From DATEDA01 sp963820965 (GTDB taxonomy: Bacteria; Pseudomonadota; Gammaproteobacteria; Burkholderiales; SG8-39): a stretch of DNA of 64,000 bases. Positions 39,289 through 48,930 of this stretch are shown here, one piece after another (within the stretch, counting starts at the first letter, position 1; each line of letters starts with the position of its first letter). A model generated the notes under the pieces. That model ran no database searches. It worked only from the letters and a program-made list of their open reading frames with translations, and had not been told where the DNA came from. The position numbers were made by a program, and so were the translations under genes. The stretch spans positions 34,077-98,076 of the forward strand of contig CAWGCC010000030.1 in assembly GCA_963820965.1 (NCBI GenBank), in the 5' to 3' direction.

Positions 39289-39321
39289 ATTCTTGACTAG
39301 TGTAGTCAGGAATTCTATATC
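39289..39321 (+). promoter_or_regulatory. iscR promoter with type-1 IscR operator
   Basis: The segment 39289-39313 matches the E. coli type-1 IscR consensus at about 21 of 25 positions, centred on the palindrome TGACTAGTGTAGTCA. The same bases hold a -35 box TTGACT (39293-39298), followed after exactly 17 bases by a -10-like TATATC (39316-39321). The operator therefore covers the -35 and spacer, as expected for repression by [2Fe-2S]-IscR. The palindrome also fits the RirA pattern TGA-N9-TCA. The iscR start lies about 115 bases downstream. Confidence 0.78.
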
Positions 39322-39434
39322 GCCCTTGTCCCGTTGAGGTGTGGAATCGGAGGCACTTTCTACACCATCGGCGGCTTTGGATGGCAAGTCTTTCGTCCTT
39401 TGCGAGGGCACTTGCTCCAATAACGGAGAAGGCC

Positions 39435-39905
39435 GTGAAGCTCAGCACAAGAGGCCGTTACGCCGTCATGGCGATGGCAGATCTGGCTCGTCACACCGGA
39501 AACGGCGCGGGCGATCAGCCCATTCCGTTGGCGGAAATCGCGGAGCGTCAGGAGATCTCACTCAATTACCTGGAGCAGCTCTTCGGCAAACTGCGGCGCG
39601 GTGGACTGGTGGTCGCCGCGCGCGGTCCTGGCGGTGGCTACCGCCTGGCCCAGCCGGCCTCTGAGCTGCGGATCGCTGACATCATTCTGGCGGTGGACGA
39701 GCCGATCAAGGCCACGCGCTGCCGTTCCGACAGCACCAAGGGCTGTCTCGGCCGCACCGGCCGCTGCTTGACCCACGATCTGTGGGAGGAGCTGGGACGT
39801 CAGATCGAAGTGTTCCTGGCTTCGGTCACGCTCGCCGACGTGCTTGAGCGCCGCGTGCTTGGACGGTCGCGGCCGCTGGCCGACTCGCCCAGGGCCGCTG
39901 CCTAG
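39435..39905 (+). CDS. iscR: Rrf2-family Fe-S cluster regulator IscR
   Basis: 156-residue repressor/sensor of iron-sulfur status, at the head of the suf operon. Winged-helix DNA-binding part KLSTRGRYAVMAMADLARHT and ISLNYLEQLFGKLRRGGLVV, then RGPGGGYRLA. The cluster-binding region has three cysteines and the His ligand: TRCRSDSTKGCLGRTGRC, then LTHDLW. GTG at 39435, with GGAG before it, is chosen because VKLSTRGRYA is the usual IscR start; the open frame extends upstream to 39339. The next gene starts 18 bases after the stop. Autoregulation is likely through the operator described at 39289. Confidence 0.94.
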   Translation: MKLSTRGRYAVMAMADLARHTGNGAGDQPIPLAEIAERQEISLNYLEQLFGKLRRGGLVVAARGPGGGYRLAQPASELRIADIILAVDEPIKATRCRSDSTKGCLGRTGRCLTHDLWEELGRQIEVFLASVTLADVLERRVLGRSRPLADSPRAAA

Positions 39906-39923
39906 CGCGGTGGGAAGGTGACG

Positions 39924-41098
39924 ATGCATTACCTGGATCACAACGCGACATCGCCTCTACGCACCAGCGCGCGAGCTGTCATGCTCGCTGCGCTCGACGC
40001 TGGCGGGAACGCGTCGTCGGTCCATGCGGCTGGACGCTCGGCGCGCGCCCGTGTCGACGAGGCGCGGGAGCGCGTTGCCGGGTTTGTGGGTGTGTCCGGT
40101 GTCTTCGGTGATCTTCACCGGCGGCGGCAGCGAGGCGAACTGTCTGGCGCTCAAGGGCGCGGTTGCGGGCGCGCTCGCGGCCGAAGACCGCATCACGCGG
40201 CTGTTCGTCTCCGCCATCGAGCATCGACGAGCGTGCGCGCGAACGCCGCTACGCTGGCGGAAACCGTTGCCGGGACTGAAGCTGCAGCGAGATTCCGGTG
40301 ACCAGCGACGGCGTGCTCGACCTCGACGCCTTCCGGCTCCAGCTCATGCAGGGCAAGGGCCGCGCGCTCGTCTCGGTCATGGCCGCAAACAACGAAACGG
40401 GCGCGATCCAGGACCGTCGCCGGCATCGGCGCATCCTCGCGACCGAAGGCGGCGAAGGTGCGCTCGCTCCATGTCGATGCGGTCCAGGCAGCAGGACGGA
40501 TCGCCGTGATCATTCGATGCCGACTACACGACGCTGTCCGCGCACAAGCTCGGCGGACCGCAGGGCGCCGGCGCGCTCATCGTCAAGGACGGCGCGCCGC
40601 TCGCGCCGCTCATCGCGGGCGGCGGCCAGGAATGCGGACGGCGCGCGGGCACGGAGAACGTGGCCGCGATTGCCGGTTTCGGAGCTGCCGTCGCGGAAGC
40701 CGCAGGTTTCGCGCGACATGCAGCGCGTCGTTGCGCATTGCGCGATCGCTTCGAGGCGGAGCTTAAGGCGCTGTGCGCCCGATGCGGTGATTTTCGGCGG
40801 GACGCGTGTCGCGGCTGCCCAATACGTCCAACTTCGCCATTCCCGGCCTCTCCGCGGAGACGGCGCTGATCGCGCTCGATCTCGACGGCGTTGCGATCAT
40901 CGTCGGGCTCGGCGTGCTCGTCGGGCAAGGTCACGCCCATCGCATGTGCTGGCAGCGATGGGCGTGGACGGAAACGCTCGCGCGCTCGGCGCTGCGCGTG
41001 AGCTTCGGCTGGACGACACCGAGGAAGATGTGGAGGCGGCCATTGCGAGCCTGCGCCGGCTGATCGCGCAGCGTGCGGCTCGGGCGCTTGCGCATTGA
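39924..41098 (+). CDS. Cysteine desulfurase, NifS/IscS-like, frameshifted
   Basis: PLP enzyme that removes sulfur from cysteine for Fe-S assembly. N-terminus MHYLDHNATSPLRTSARAVM; GNASSVHAAGRSARARVDEA; the PLP-lysine region SAHKLGGPQGAGALIVKDG; ECGRRAGTENVAAIAGFGAA; the active-site Cys loop SSGSACSSGKVTP can be read near 40905-40940 after correcting one base. At least eight frame changes occur (about 40105, 40220, 40290, 40410, 40505, 40715, 40790, 40895), so no long open frame remains. Operon position between iscR and sufB matches alphaproteobacterial suf operons, which often have two desulfurases. Confidence 0.9.
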
Positions 41099-41138
41099 AC
41101 GCGCGGGCGCAGCGCGCGGGCGGCATAGGAGAACAGTT

Positions 41139-42601
<1,463 letters not shown>

Positions 42602-42608
42602 TGAGATC

Positions 42609-43357
42609 ATGCTCGAGATCAACAACCTCCACGTCACCGTCGACGGCAAGGAGATCCTCAACGGCATGACGCCTTTCGATCCCCGCGGGCGAGGTGCATG
42701 CGATCATGGGCCCGAACGGCTCGGGCAAGTCGACGCTGTCCTATGTGCTGGCGGGCCGCGCGGGTTACGAGATCACGCGAGGGCAGCATTCTCTATCACG
42801 GCGAGGACCTGACCGGCGCTTGCGCCCGAAGAGCGCGCCGCCAAGGGCGTGTTCCTCGCCTTGCAGTATCCGGTCGAGATCCCCGGCGTCACGACCATCA
42901 CGTTCCTCAAGACCGCGCTGAATGCGCAGCGCCGCGCGCGCGGCGAGACCGAGCTCGACGCCATCGAAGTTCTGAAGCTCGTGCGCGAGAAGGCGACGTC
43001 GCTCAAGATCGCCGAAGAGATGCTCAAGCGCGCGCTCAACGTCGGCTTCTCCGGCGGCGAGAAGAAGCGCATCGAAATCCTCCAGATGGCGATCTTCGAG
43101 CCGAAGCTCGCAATGCTCGACGAAACCGATTCCGGCCTCGACATCGATGCGCTGAAGCTGGTCGCCGAAGGCGTCAACGCGCTGCGCGCGCCCGACCGCG
43201 CCATGCTCGTGATCACGCATTACCAGCGCCTGCTGAACTACATCGTGCCCGACCGCGTGCATGTGCTCGCGGCGGCCGTATCGCGAAGTCCGGCGGCGCC
43301 GATCTCGCGCACGAGCTCGAAGCGGGCGGCTATGAGCGCGTCCTGGAGGATGCATGA
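42609..43357 (+). CDS. sufC: Fe-S cluster assembly ATPase SufC, frameshifted
   Basis: ABC-type ATPase that drives conformational change in SufBCD. N-terminus MLEINNLHVTVDGKEILNGM; Walker A in MGPNGSGKSTLSYVLAGRAG; signature NVGFSGGEKKRIEILQMA; Walker B LAMLDETDSGLDIDALKLV; His switch VITHYQRLL. Frame changes lie near 42680, 42785, 42820 and 43285. The stop overlaps the sufD start in ATGA (43354-43357), so SufC and SufD are translationally coupled. Confidence 0.95.
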
Positions 43358-44670
43358 CGGCGTTGGCGATCAAGCAGGCGCTCCAGCCCGACATGTTCCG
43401 GGATGATTTCGCCGCAAACGCGGCGAAGCTTCCTGGCGCCGGCCTGTCGTGGCTGGACAAGCGTCGTGCTGAAGCGATCGCGGCATTCTCCGCAACCGGC
43501 GTGCCGACGCGGCGCGTTGAGGCGTGGAAATACACCGATCTTGCAGCTTCGCTTGGCGATGCCCCGCTCGCGCCTGCTTCCCGCAATCGCAACGCCGGGC
43601 ACGAAGGCGGCGCATTCGCAGGCATTCCCGGAGCGCGGCTCCTCTTCGTCGGTGGCTTCATCGACAAAATCGATGGACTTGAAAGCGGCGTCGAAACGGT
43701 CGACCTCAGCGTGATCGACGCAAGCACGCCCGGCTGGGTGCGCGACAACCTGGGCCAGCTGGCGCAGGGGCGCGAGCAGCCGCTTGGCGCCGCTTCGCTG
43801 GCGCTCTTCAGAAGTGGTGTCGCCATTCGCGTGCGTGCGCCGAACGCCGCGCTCCATCTCGATTTCCTCAACCCGGTCCGCCACGGCGATTTCGCGAGCC
43901 ACAGCCGCGTCCTGATCGTGATCGAGGAAGGCGCGAGCCTGCGCCTGATGGAGTTCGCATACGGGTGCGGGCACAGACAACTCGCTCGCCAATCTCGGGA
44001 TCGAGCTCGTGCTGAAGCCCGGCGCGCGTCTTGAGCATGTGCGCCTCCAGGCCGAGGCGGCCAACGTGCGGCACATCACGAGCATCGGCGCGAAGCTCGG
44101 CCGCGGGGCGCGGTATCGCGCGCTTTACGCGGCGCTTGGCGCGCAACTTTCCCGGCTCGATGTGCGCATCCGTCTCGATGGTGAACATGCCGAGGCCGAT
44201 CTTCGCAATATCGCAGCACCGCAGGCCGGCATTGCCGACATCACCACCGTGATGGACCACGCGAGCAAACACACAACCAGCCGCCAGCTCTTCAAGAGCG
44301 TCGTGGCGGGTACGGGTCGAGCGGTCAACCAAGGCTTGGTGCTTGTTCGCGAAGGCGCGGTGAAGAGCGACTCGCATCAGCTGTTCAAGTCGCTGCTCTT
44401 GAGTTCGCGCGCCGAGTGCGACGCGAAGCCAGAGTCGAGATCTTCGCCGACGACGTGATCTGCGGCCACGGCACCGCGATCGGCGCGCTGGACGAGAACG
44501 CTCTGTTCTATCTGCGCTCGCGTGGCGTTCCCGAGCCGGAAGCCAAGGCGATGCTGATCCGCGCGTTCCTCGAGGACGCGATCGAGGATTTTGTCGATCC
44601 CGCCGTGCACGAGGCCGTGTGGCGCCGGTTGGATACGGTGCTCGAATCCATGGGGCAGACAAAAGCATGA
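43354..44670 (+). CDS. sufD: Fe-S cluster assembly protein SufD, frameshifted
   Basis: Partner of SufB in the SufBC2D scaffold. The first 200 codons are clean (ALQPDMFRDDFAANAAKLPG, TRRVEAWKYTDLAASLGD, ASLRLMEFAY), then the frame changes near 43965 and 44425. Later parts are typical: VMDHASKHTTSRQLFKSVVA, VEIFADDVICGHGTAIGAL, ALFYLRSRGVPEPEAKAMLI, RAFLEDAIEDFVDPAVHEAV. The stop overlaps the sufS start in ATGA. Length, about 438 codons, is normal. Confidence 0.93.
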
Positions 44671-44771
44671 GCATCGAACCGCGCATAAAGGCAAACGCCT
44701 ACGACGCGGCCGCGCTCAGGCGCGATTTTCCAATCCTCGCGCGGGAGGTTCACGGCCGTCCGCTGGTCTAA
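44667..44771 (+). CDS. sufS: SufS-type cysteine desulfurase, only the first 34 codons before the chimeric junction
   Basis: Begins in an ATGA overlap with sufD. MSIEPRIKANAYDAAALRRD, FPILAREVHGRPLV is the standard SufS N-terminus, which continues YLDNAAS in intact proteins. Here the sequence after GRPLV reads TA and then switches to trigger-factor coding sequence, producing an artificial TAA stop at 44769-44771. The remainder of the gene, about 370 codons, is missing. This is the break between the two genomes. Confidence 0.88.
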   Translation: MSIEPRIKANAYDAAALRRDFPILAREVHGRPLV

Positions 44772-44772
44772 G
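44768..44772. other. Chimeric junction between alphaproteobacterial and actinobacterial sequence
   Basis: To the left, sufS is read in frame up to codon 34 and the first two bases of an expected Tyr codon. To the right, AAG at 44770-44772 starts an open trigger-factor frame (KIAERFREAALDAAVANAKV). The two frames are out of register and there is no repeat, insertion sequence or att-like sequence at the join; at most one base is shared. Everything left resembles Alphaproteobacteria and everything right resembles Thermoleophilia-type Actinobacteria. Confidence 0.9.
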
Positions 44773-45318
44773 ATCGCCGAGCGCTTCCGCGAGGCCGCCC
44801 TCGACGCCGCCGTCGCCAACGCCAAGGTTGAGCTGCCCGAGCCGGTGGTCGATGCCAGAGCCGCCGAGATGTGGCGCCGGGTCGAACGCCAGCTGCAGCA
44901 GCAGGGCATGGACCCCGAGAACTACCTGCAAATCCAGGGGAAAACCCGCGAGGAGATGGCCCAGCAGGCGCGTCCCGAAGCCGAGCAGGCGCTGAAGCGC
45001 GAGGCGGTCCTGGAGGCCGTCGCGAAGGCCGAGGGCATCGAGATCACCGAGGACGAGATGCTCGAGGCGCTGCAGATCCCGCCCGGGCACGAGGACCACG
45101 GGCATCCGGAACCCGCCGACGCCCTCAAGGAGATCCGCGAGTCCGGCCGCGAGGAGCTGCTCAAGGAGGACCTCCGCATGCGTCGCGCTCTGGAGCTGAT
45201 CGCCGAGGAGGCCGAGCCGATCCCGCTCGAGCAGGCCAAGGCGCGCGAGGAGATCTGGACGCCGGAGAAGGAACAGGAGGAGGAGAAGGGCGCCCTCTGG
45301 ACGCCCGGCTCCGACTGA
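44770..45318 (+). CDS. tig: Trigger factor, C-terminal fragment
   Basis: Ribosome-associated chaperone. Only the last 182 codons are present, covering the C-terminal helical domain: FREAALDAAVANAKVELPEP, VVDARAAEMWRRVERQLQQQ, GMDPENYLQIQGKTREEMAQ, AEGIEITEDEMLEALQIPP, LKEDLRMRRALELIAEEAEP, ending WTPEKEQEEEKGALWTPGSD. The ribosome-binding and PPIase domains are missing because of the junction. clpP lies about 1 kb downstream and clpX about 6 kb downstream, the common tig-clpP-clpX neighbourhood, here loosened by insertions. Confidence 0.9.
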   Translation, partial: KIAERFREAALDAAVANAKVELPEPVVDARAAEMWRRVERQLQQQGMDPENYLQIQGKTREEMAQQARPEAEQALKREAVLEAVAKAEGIEITEDEMLEALQIPPGHEDHGHPEPADALKEIRESGREELLKEDLRMRRALELIAEEAEPIPLEQAKAREEIWTPEKEQEEEKGALWTPGSD

Positions 45319-45320
45319 GC

Positions 45321-45659
45321 ATGATCCCAGCCGGCCAGCTCGCCAATGCGGTGGTCAGGGCGATGGTCGAGGCGATCAACGCAGGGGACCGTGATGCCTT
45401 CTTCGCACTCCTGACTACGGGCGCGACGATGTCCGACGACGGCACGGAGCGCGACCTCACCGAGTGGGTCGATCGCGAGATCTTCTCCTCGGAAGGGCGC
45501 ATGGAGGTCGAGTCGGAGTCCGACGATGGCCTCTCGCTGATCGCGACCTTCACCAACTCGAAGTACGGCGCGATGCGCGTCTACTGGAACGTGATCCTGG
45601 ACGGAGAGAGGATCAGCCGATTCGAGACCGGCCAAGCGGGCTCGCCGCCGGCTAGCTGA
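45321..45659 (+). CDS. NTF2/SnoaL-like domain protein
   Basis: 112 residues, starting 3 bases after the trigger-factor stop, so probably co-transcribed. The pattern VRAMVEAINAGDRDAFFALL, TTGATMSDDGTERDLTEWVD, LIATFTNSKYGAMRVYWNVI, DGERISRFETGQ is the cone-shaped NTF2/SnoaL-like fold, used by many small enzymes and binding proteins. No catalytic residues can be assigned. Confidence 0.72.
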   Translation: MIPAGQLANAVVRAMVEAINAGDRDAFFALLTTGATMSDDGTERDLTEWVDREIFSSEGRMEVESESDDGLSLIATFTNSKYGAMRVYWNVILDGERISRFETGQAGSPPAS

Positions 45660-45681
45660 AGAGACCCTCGCCCACGAACCG

Positions 45682-45697
45682 ACCGGCCCGCGCCGGT
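45682..45697. terminator. Short hairpin between convergent genes
   Basis: ACCGGC-CCGC-GCCGGT, a perfect 6-base stem with a 4-base loop, lies in the 52-base gap between the SnoaL-like gene and the convergent DUF488 gene. It is followed on the plus strand by GTCGGGTTTAG. A modest candidate for a bidirectional terminator. Confidence 0.4.
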
Positions 45698-45711
45698 GTC
45701 GGGTTTAGCGG

Positions 45712-46257
45712 CTAGATGCCGAGGGTCGTCTGCTGTGCCGGGTAGGTGACCCGGCCGTCCTCGACGACGGCGAAGTCGGTGAGCTCGTGCGGGGTCAGGG
45801 ATCCGGTCGGGCCCAGGTGCAGGACCCGCCAGCCGCGGACCGTGAGGATGTCGGCGATCAGCCGGCGATGGCAGCGGGTCCAGTCCGCCTCGGCGCACAT
45901 CACGGCGGTGCGGCGGTCCCGGGCCAGGCTCTCGAGCATCCCCAGGCCAGCCTCGAACTGCTCGCTCGCCATGTGATCGGCGTAGCCGCGGAAGGCCTCA
46001 ACGCCCCAGCCCTGGTTGATCGTGTTCTCGGCGGGAACGCGGCGGCCGCCGAGGTCCGCACCGAGTGGGGCGTAGCCGATCCCCGCGACCTTCATCGTCC
46101 CGGCGAGGGCGGAGCGGTTGAACTGCGGGTAGCGGGAGCGGGGGTTGGCGCGCACGTCGGCAATGAGCTCGACTCCGGCTCCGCGGACCAACTCGAGGAA
46201 TTCCTGTTCCTCGTGATTGGAGTGCCCGACGGTGAGGATCTCACCACCCGATGGCAT
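45712..46257 (-). CDS. DUF488 family protein
   Basis: 181 residues, intact. Hallmarks are ILTVGHSNHEEQEFLELV, IADVRANPRSRYPQFNRSAL, IGYAPLGADLGGRR and the Cys motif AVMCAEADWTRCHRRLIADI. Proteins of this family are widespread and of unknown biochemical role. The conserved CAE and CHR residues suggest an active or metal site. It lies on the opposite strand from its neighbours and diverges from clpP with a 54-base gap. Confidence 0.85.
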   Translation of the reverse strand: MPSGGEILTVGHSNHEEQEFLELVRGAGVELIADVRANPRSRYPQFNRSALAGTMKVAGIGYAPLGADLGGRRVPAENTINQGWGVEAFRGYADHMASEQFEAGLGMLESLARDRRTAVMCAEADWTRCHRRLIADILTVRGWRVLHLGPTGSLTPHELTDFAVVEDGRVTYPAQQTTLGI

Positions 46258-46311
46258 TTGGCGATTCTCCTCGGTCCGGCCCGCCGATGCCGGTCGCTAT
46301 GCTGCGCCGCC

Positions 46312-46896
46312 ATGAGTCCTCTGGTCCCAATGGTGGTTGAGCAGACGTCCCGCGGCGAGCGGGCGTTCGACATCTACTCGCGGCTGCTCAACGAGCGGAT
46401 CATCTTCCTCGGCACCCCGGTGACCGAGGACATCGCGAACCTGATCGTCGCGCAGCTCATCCACCTCGAGTCCGAGGACCCGGACAAGGACGTCTCGATC
46501 TACATCAACTCGCCGGGCGGCTCGGTCTACGCCGGCCTCGCGATCTACGACGCGATGCAGTTCATCAAGCCGGACGTGTCGACCATCTGCGTCGGCGTCG
46601 CGATGAGCATGGGTGCCCTGCTGCTCGCCGGTGGCGCTCCCGAAAAGCGGATGGCGCTGCCGAACTCGAAGATCCTGATCCACCAGGTCTCGGGCGGCTT
46701 CTCCGGTCAGGCGACCGACATCGAGATCCACGCCAAGGAGATCATCGACGTCCGCCAGCGCCTCGACGAGATCATCTCCAAGCACACCGGACAGCCGCTG
46801 GAGAAGGTCGCGAAGGACACCGAGCGGGATTACTTCATGAGCGCGGCGGAGGCGAAGGAGTACAAGATCGTCGACCGCGTCATTGAGCACCGGTAG
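46312..46896 (+). CDS. clpP: ATP-dependent Clp protease proteolytic subunit
   Basis: Serine peptidase subunit of ClpXP. 194 residues, intact. LLNERIIFLGTPVTEDIANL and DVSIYINSPGGSVYAGLAIY are diagnostic; the catalytic triad is Ser in GVAMSMGALLLAGG, His in ILIHQVSGGFSGQA and Asp in DTERDYFMSAAEA. ATG at 46312. Its unfoldase ClpX is encoded at 51.5 kb. The 3' end overlaps the start of an M23 peptidase gene by 14 bases. Confidence 0.96.
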   Translation: MSPLVPMVVEQTSRGERAFDIYSRLLNERIIFLGTPVTEDIANLIVAQLIHLESEDPDKDVSIYINSPGGSVYAGLAIYDAMQFIKPDVSTICVGVAMSMGALLLAGGAPEKRMALPNSKILIHQVSGGFSGQATDIEIHAKEIIDVRQRLDEIISKHTGQPLEKVAKDTERDYFMSAAEAKEYKIVDRVIEHR

Positions 46897-47674
46897 GCGC
46901 TTCCTTCCACTACTGATCGCGCTCTTCGCGGTCCTGGTGGTTCCCTCAGCGGTTGCGACGACGCAGTCGTTCAGAAGGCGTCCGTGTCCCCGGATCGCGG
47001 CTTCACGGACTCAGTCGACGGGGTCCGCATCGAGTTCCGGATCAGCGGGTCGGCCCCGGCCGACGTCTCGATCAAGATCGCCGGGTCGGGCGACGAGGTG
47101 CGGCGGATCGAGCTCCCCGCGTGGAGGCGGGTCACGACAGACCGTCAGGTGGGACGGTCTGACCAACGGCGGGCGGCTGGTCTCCGACGGCACGTACCGG
47201 GTGATCGTGGCGATCGCGGGCGGCAACGAGAAGGAGGCGGGCAGCGTCGAGCTCCACAGCCACTTCTTCCCGGTCCGTGGACCACACGGGGCGCGCGGGC
47301 CGGTCGGCGAGTTCGGAGCTCCTCGGAACGGCGGACGCGTCCACAAGGGCTTCGACGTCACTGCCAGCTGCGGCACGCCACTGGCGGCCGCCGTCACCGG
47401 GACGATCGTCAAGCGCGCATACGACGCCCGCCTCGACGGGAACTACATCGTCATCCGGGGCCTGGGGGAGAGGCGCAAGTACTGGTACGCGCACATGCTC
47501 CATCCGTCGTCCTTCCAGAGGGGGGACGAGTCCACGTCGGCCAGATCGTCGGTTTCGTGGGGAAGACCGGCAACGCCCGGACAGTCGGCTGCCACCTCCA
47601 CTTCGAGATCCACGTCGACGGCCGGCCGGTCGATCCCGAAGCCCTACCTGCGGTCCTGGGACCGCTACAGCTAG
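46883..47674 (+). CDS. Secreted M23-family peptidase, frameshifted
   Basis: About 264 codons. TTG at 46883 begins a signal peptide (STGRRFLPLLIALFAVLVVP) inside the 3' end of clpP. Next comes a FlgD/Ig-like beta domain (GVRIEFRISGSAPADVSIKI, GGRLVSDGTYRVIVAIAGG). The M23 domain carries the zinc ligands in GRVHKGFDVTASCG and CHLHFEIHVDG. Frame changes lie near 46975, 47130, 47525 and 47620; the natural ending is PYLRSWDRYS. It probably cuts peptidoglycan or another wall peptide outside the membrane. Confidence 0.82.
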   Translation: MSTGRRFLPLLIALFAVLVVPSAVATTQSFRRRPCPRIAASRTQSTGSASSSGSAGRPRPTSRSRSPGRATRCGGSSSPRGGGSRQTVRWDGLTNGGRLVSDGTYRVIVAIAGGNEKEAGSVELHSHFFPVRGPHGARGPVGEFGAPRNGGRVHKGFDVTASCGTPLAAAVTGTIVKRAYDARLDGNYIVIRGLGERRKYWYAHMLHPSSFQRGDESTSARSSVSWGRPATPGQSAATSTSRSTSTAGRSIPKPYLRSWDRYS

Positions 47675-47703
47675 CGGCGCCCTTGCCGCGGGATAATGCG
47701 GCG

Positions 47704-48106
47704 ATGTCGGAGGAGAATGTCGCGATCGTCCGCGAGGGCTTCGAGCGATTCGCAGCCACAGGTGAAATCGCCCCGGATCTCGCCACAGATGACTTCGTCT
47801 GGGACATGTCGAACTTCCACGGCTGGCCCGAGCAGCAGGTGTATGAAGGCCCCGACGGAGCGCGAGAGTTCCTCGGTGTGTGGTTGGAGGCGTGGGAGGA
47901 CTGGGAGCTCGAGGTGGAAGCCCTCCGCGACGCGGGCGACGCAGGTGGTTGCTCTCGTGCGTCAGCGTGGAACGTCGAAAGCGGCCGGGATGCCCGTTGA
48001 GATGTCATTTGCCCAGGTCTTCACGCTCCGCGATGGCAAGCAGTCCCGGATGGACATGTACTCCGACCGCGACGAGGCTCTCGCCGCCACCGGGTTGTCG
48101 CAATAG
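47704..48106 (+). CDS. SnoaL-like protein, paralogue A
   Basis: About 134 residues. MSEENVAIVREGFERFAATG, FVWDMSNFHGWPEQQVYEGP, LEAWEDWELEVEALRDAGD, then after a one-base frame change near 47943 QVVALVRQRGTSKAAGMPVE, MSFAQVFTLRDGKQSRMDMY, SDRDEALAATGLSQ. This is the NTF2/SnoaL-like fold. It is closely related to the minus-strand gene at 48486-48881, so the two are recent duplicates in inverted orientation around a VOC gene. The function is unknown. Confidence 0.78.
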
Positions 48107-48448
48107 ATCGAGCCGCCTAGGCGTAGCCGCCGCGAGTCCGAAGGGGCTGCCCTCAGAGTCACGGCAGACGGCCCAGCGCTCACCTGGATGGATCACTGAA
48201 CCGCCGAGGTCCTGGACTCGCTGCAGCGCGTCGGCGAGATCGGGCACGGTGAAATAGGGCAGCGAGGCGGTGTCACCGGGACCCGGTCCACGCTGGTGCA
48301 CTCCCAGGCGGAGGTCGCCGCCGTTGATCTCCCAGCCCTCCCCGGCATCGCTGGGTCTCGGCGTGAGCTCTGCGCCGAGCAGGTCGCCCCAGAACCGCCG
48401 GGCGCGCTCTGGATCGTCCGCCGGGAACTCGATCAGGGGGGAAGCCAT
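48005..48448 (-). CDS. VOC (glyoxalase/bleomycin-resistance fold) family protein
   Basis: The domain is clear from SPLIEFPADDPERARRFWGD, LLGAELTPRPSDAGEGWEIN, GGDLRLGVHQRGPGPGDTAS, LPYFTVPDLADALQRVQDLG, GSVIHPGERWAVCRDSEGSP and FGLAAATP. The domain should end near 48115; the open frame continues to 48005 and there overlaps the SnoaL gene on the other strand. A one-base shift near 48120 would give a TAG just after the domain, so the last 35 codons are probably not real. VOC members bind a metal and act on small molecules. The substrate is unknown. Confidence 0.78.
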   Translation of the reverse strand: MASPLIEFPADDPERARRFWGDLLGAELTPRPSDAGEGWEINGGDLRLGVHQRGPGPGDTASLPYFTVPDLADALQRVQDLGGSVIHPGERWAVCRDSEGSPFGLAAATPRRLDLLRQPGGGESLVAVGVHVHPGLLAIAEREDLGK

Positions 48449-48485
48449 GACTCTGAGTATCGGGCATCCGCCCGCGAGCACCGCG

Positions 48486-48881
48486 CTATTCCGATAGCCC
48501 GGCGGCTGCGAGGGCTTCGGCCGGATCGGAATACATCTCCATCCGGATCGTCTTGCCATCGCGAAGAGTCCAGATCTGGGCGAAGGACATCTCAACGGGC
48601 ATCCCGGTCGATTTCGAGCGGGCGCGCTGGCGCATGAGCACAACCACGCTGTCGCCCGCGTCGTGGAATGACTCCGTCTCCAGCACCCAGTCCTCCCACG
48701 CATCCGCCCACTCGCTGAGAAAGGTTCGAGCACCCTCGGCGCCTTGGTAGACCTGCTGCCCGGGCCAGTGGAGGTTCGACACGTCCCAGACGAAGTCGGC
48801 AGCGTAGTCCTGGCCGAGTTCACCCGTGGTCGTGAAGCGCTCATAGCCGGCCCGAACAAGCTCAACGTTCTCCTGCGACAT
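48486..48881 (-). CDS. SnoaL-like protein, paralogue B
   Basis: 131 residues, intact: MSQENVELVRAGYERFTTTG, DFVWDVSNLHWPGQQVYQGA, EWADAWEDWVLETESFHDAG, STGMPVEMSFAQIWTLRDGK, SDPAEALAAAGLSE. More than half of its residues match paralogue A at 47704, and both end in a SDxxEALAAxGLS motif. It lies 37 bases upstream of the VOC gene on the same strand. It is divergent from the hypothetical gene at 48931. Confidence 0.8.
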   Translation of the reverse strand: MSQENVELVRAGYERFTTTGELGQDYAADFVWDVSNLHWPGQQVYQGAEGARTFLSEWADAWEDWVLETESFHDAGDSVVVLMRQRARSKSTGMPVEMSFAQIWTLRDGKTIRMEMYSDPAEALAAAGLSE

Positions 48882-48930
48882 TGCTGCGCAGTATCTTCGC
48901 TCCGCCGGCTGACGACCGAGAGGAGCGACG

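Noticed and set aside
39154..39420. 88-residue minus-strand open frame over the iscR promoter
   Set aside because: It covers the IscR operator and promoter, has no homology I recognise and no ribosome-binding site. Treated as chance.
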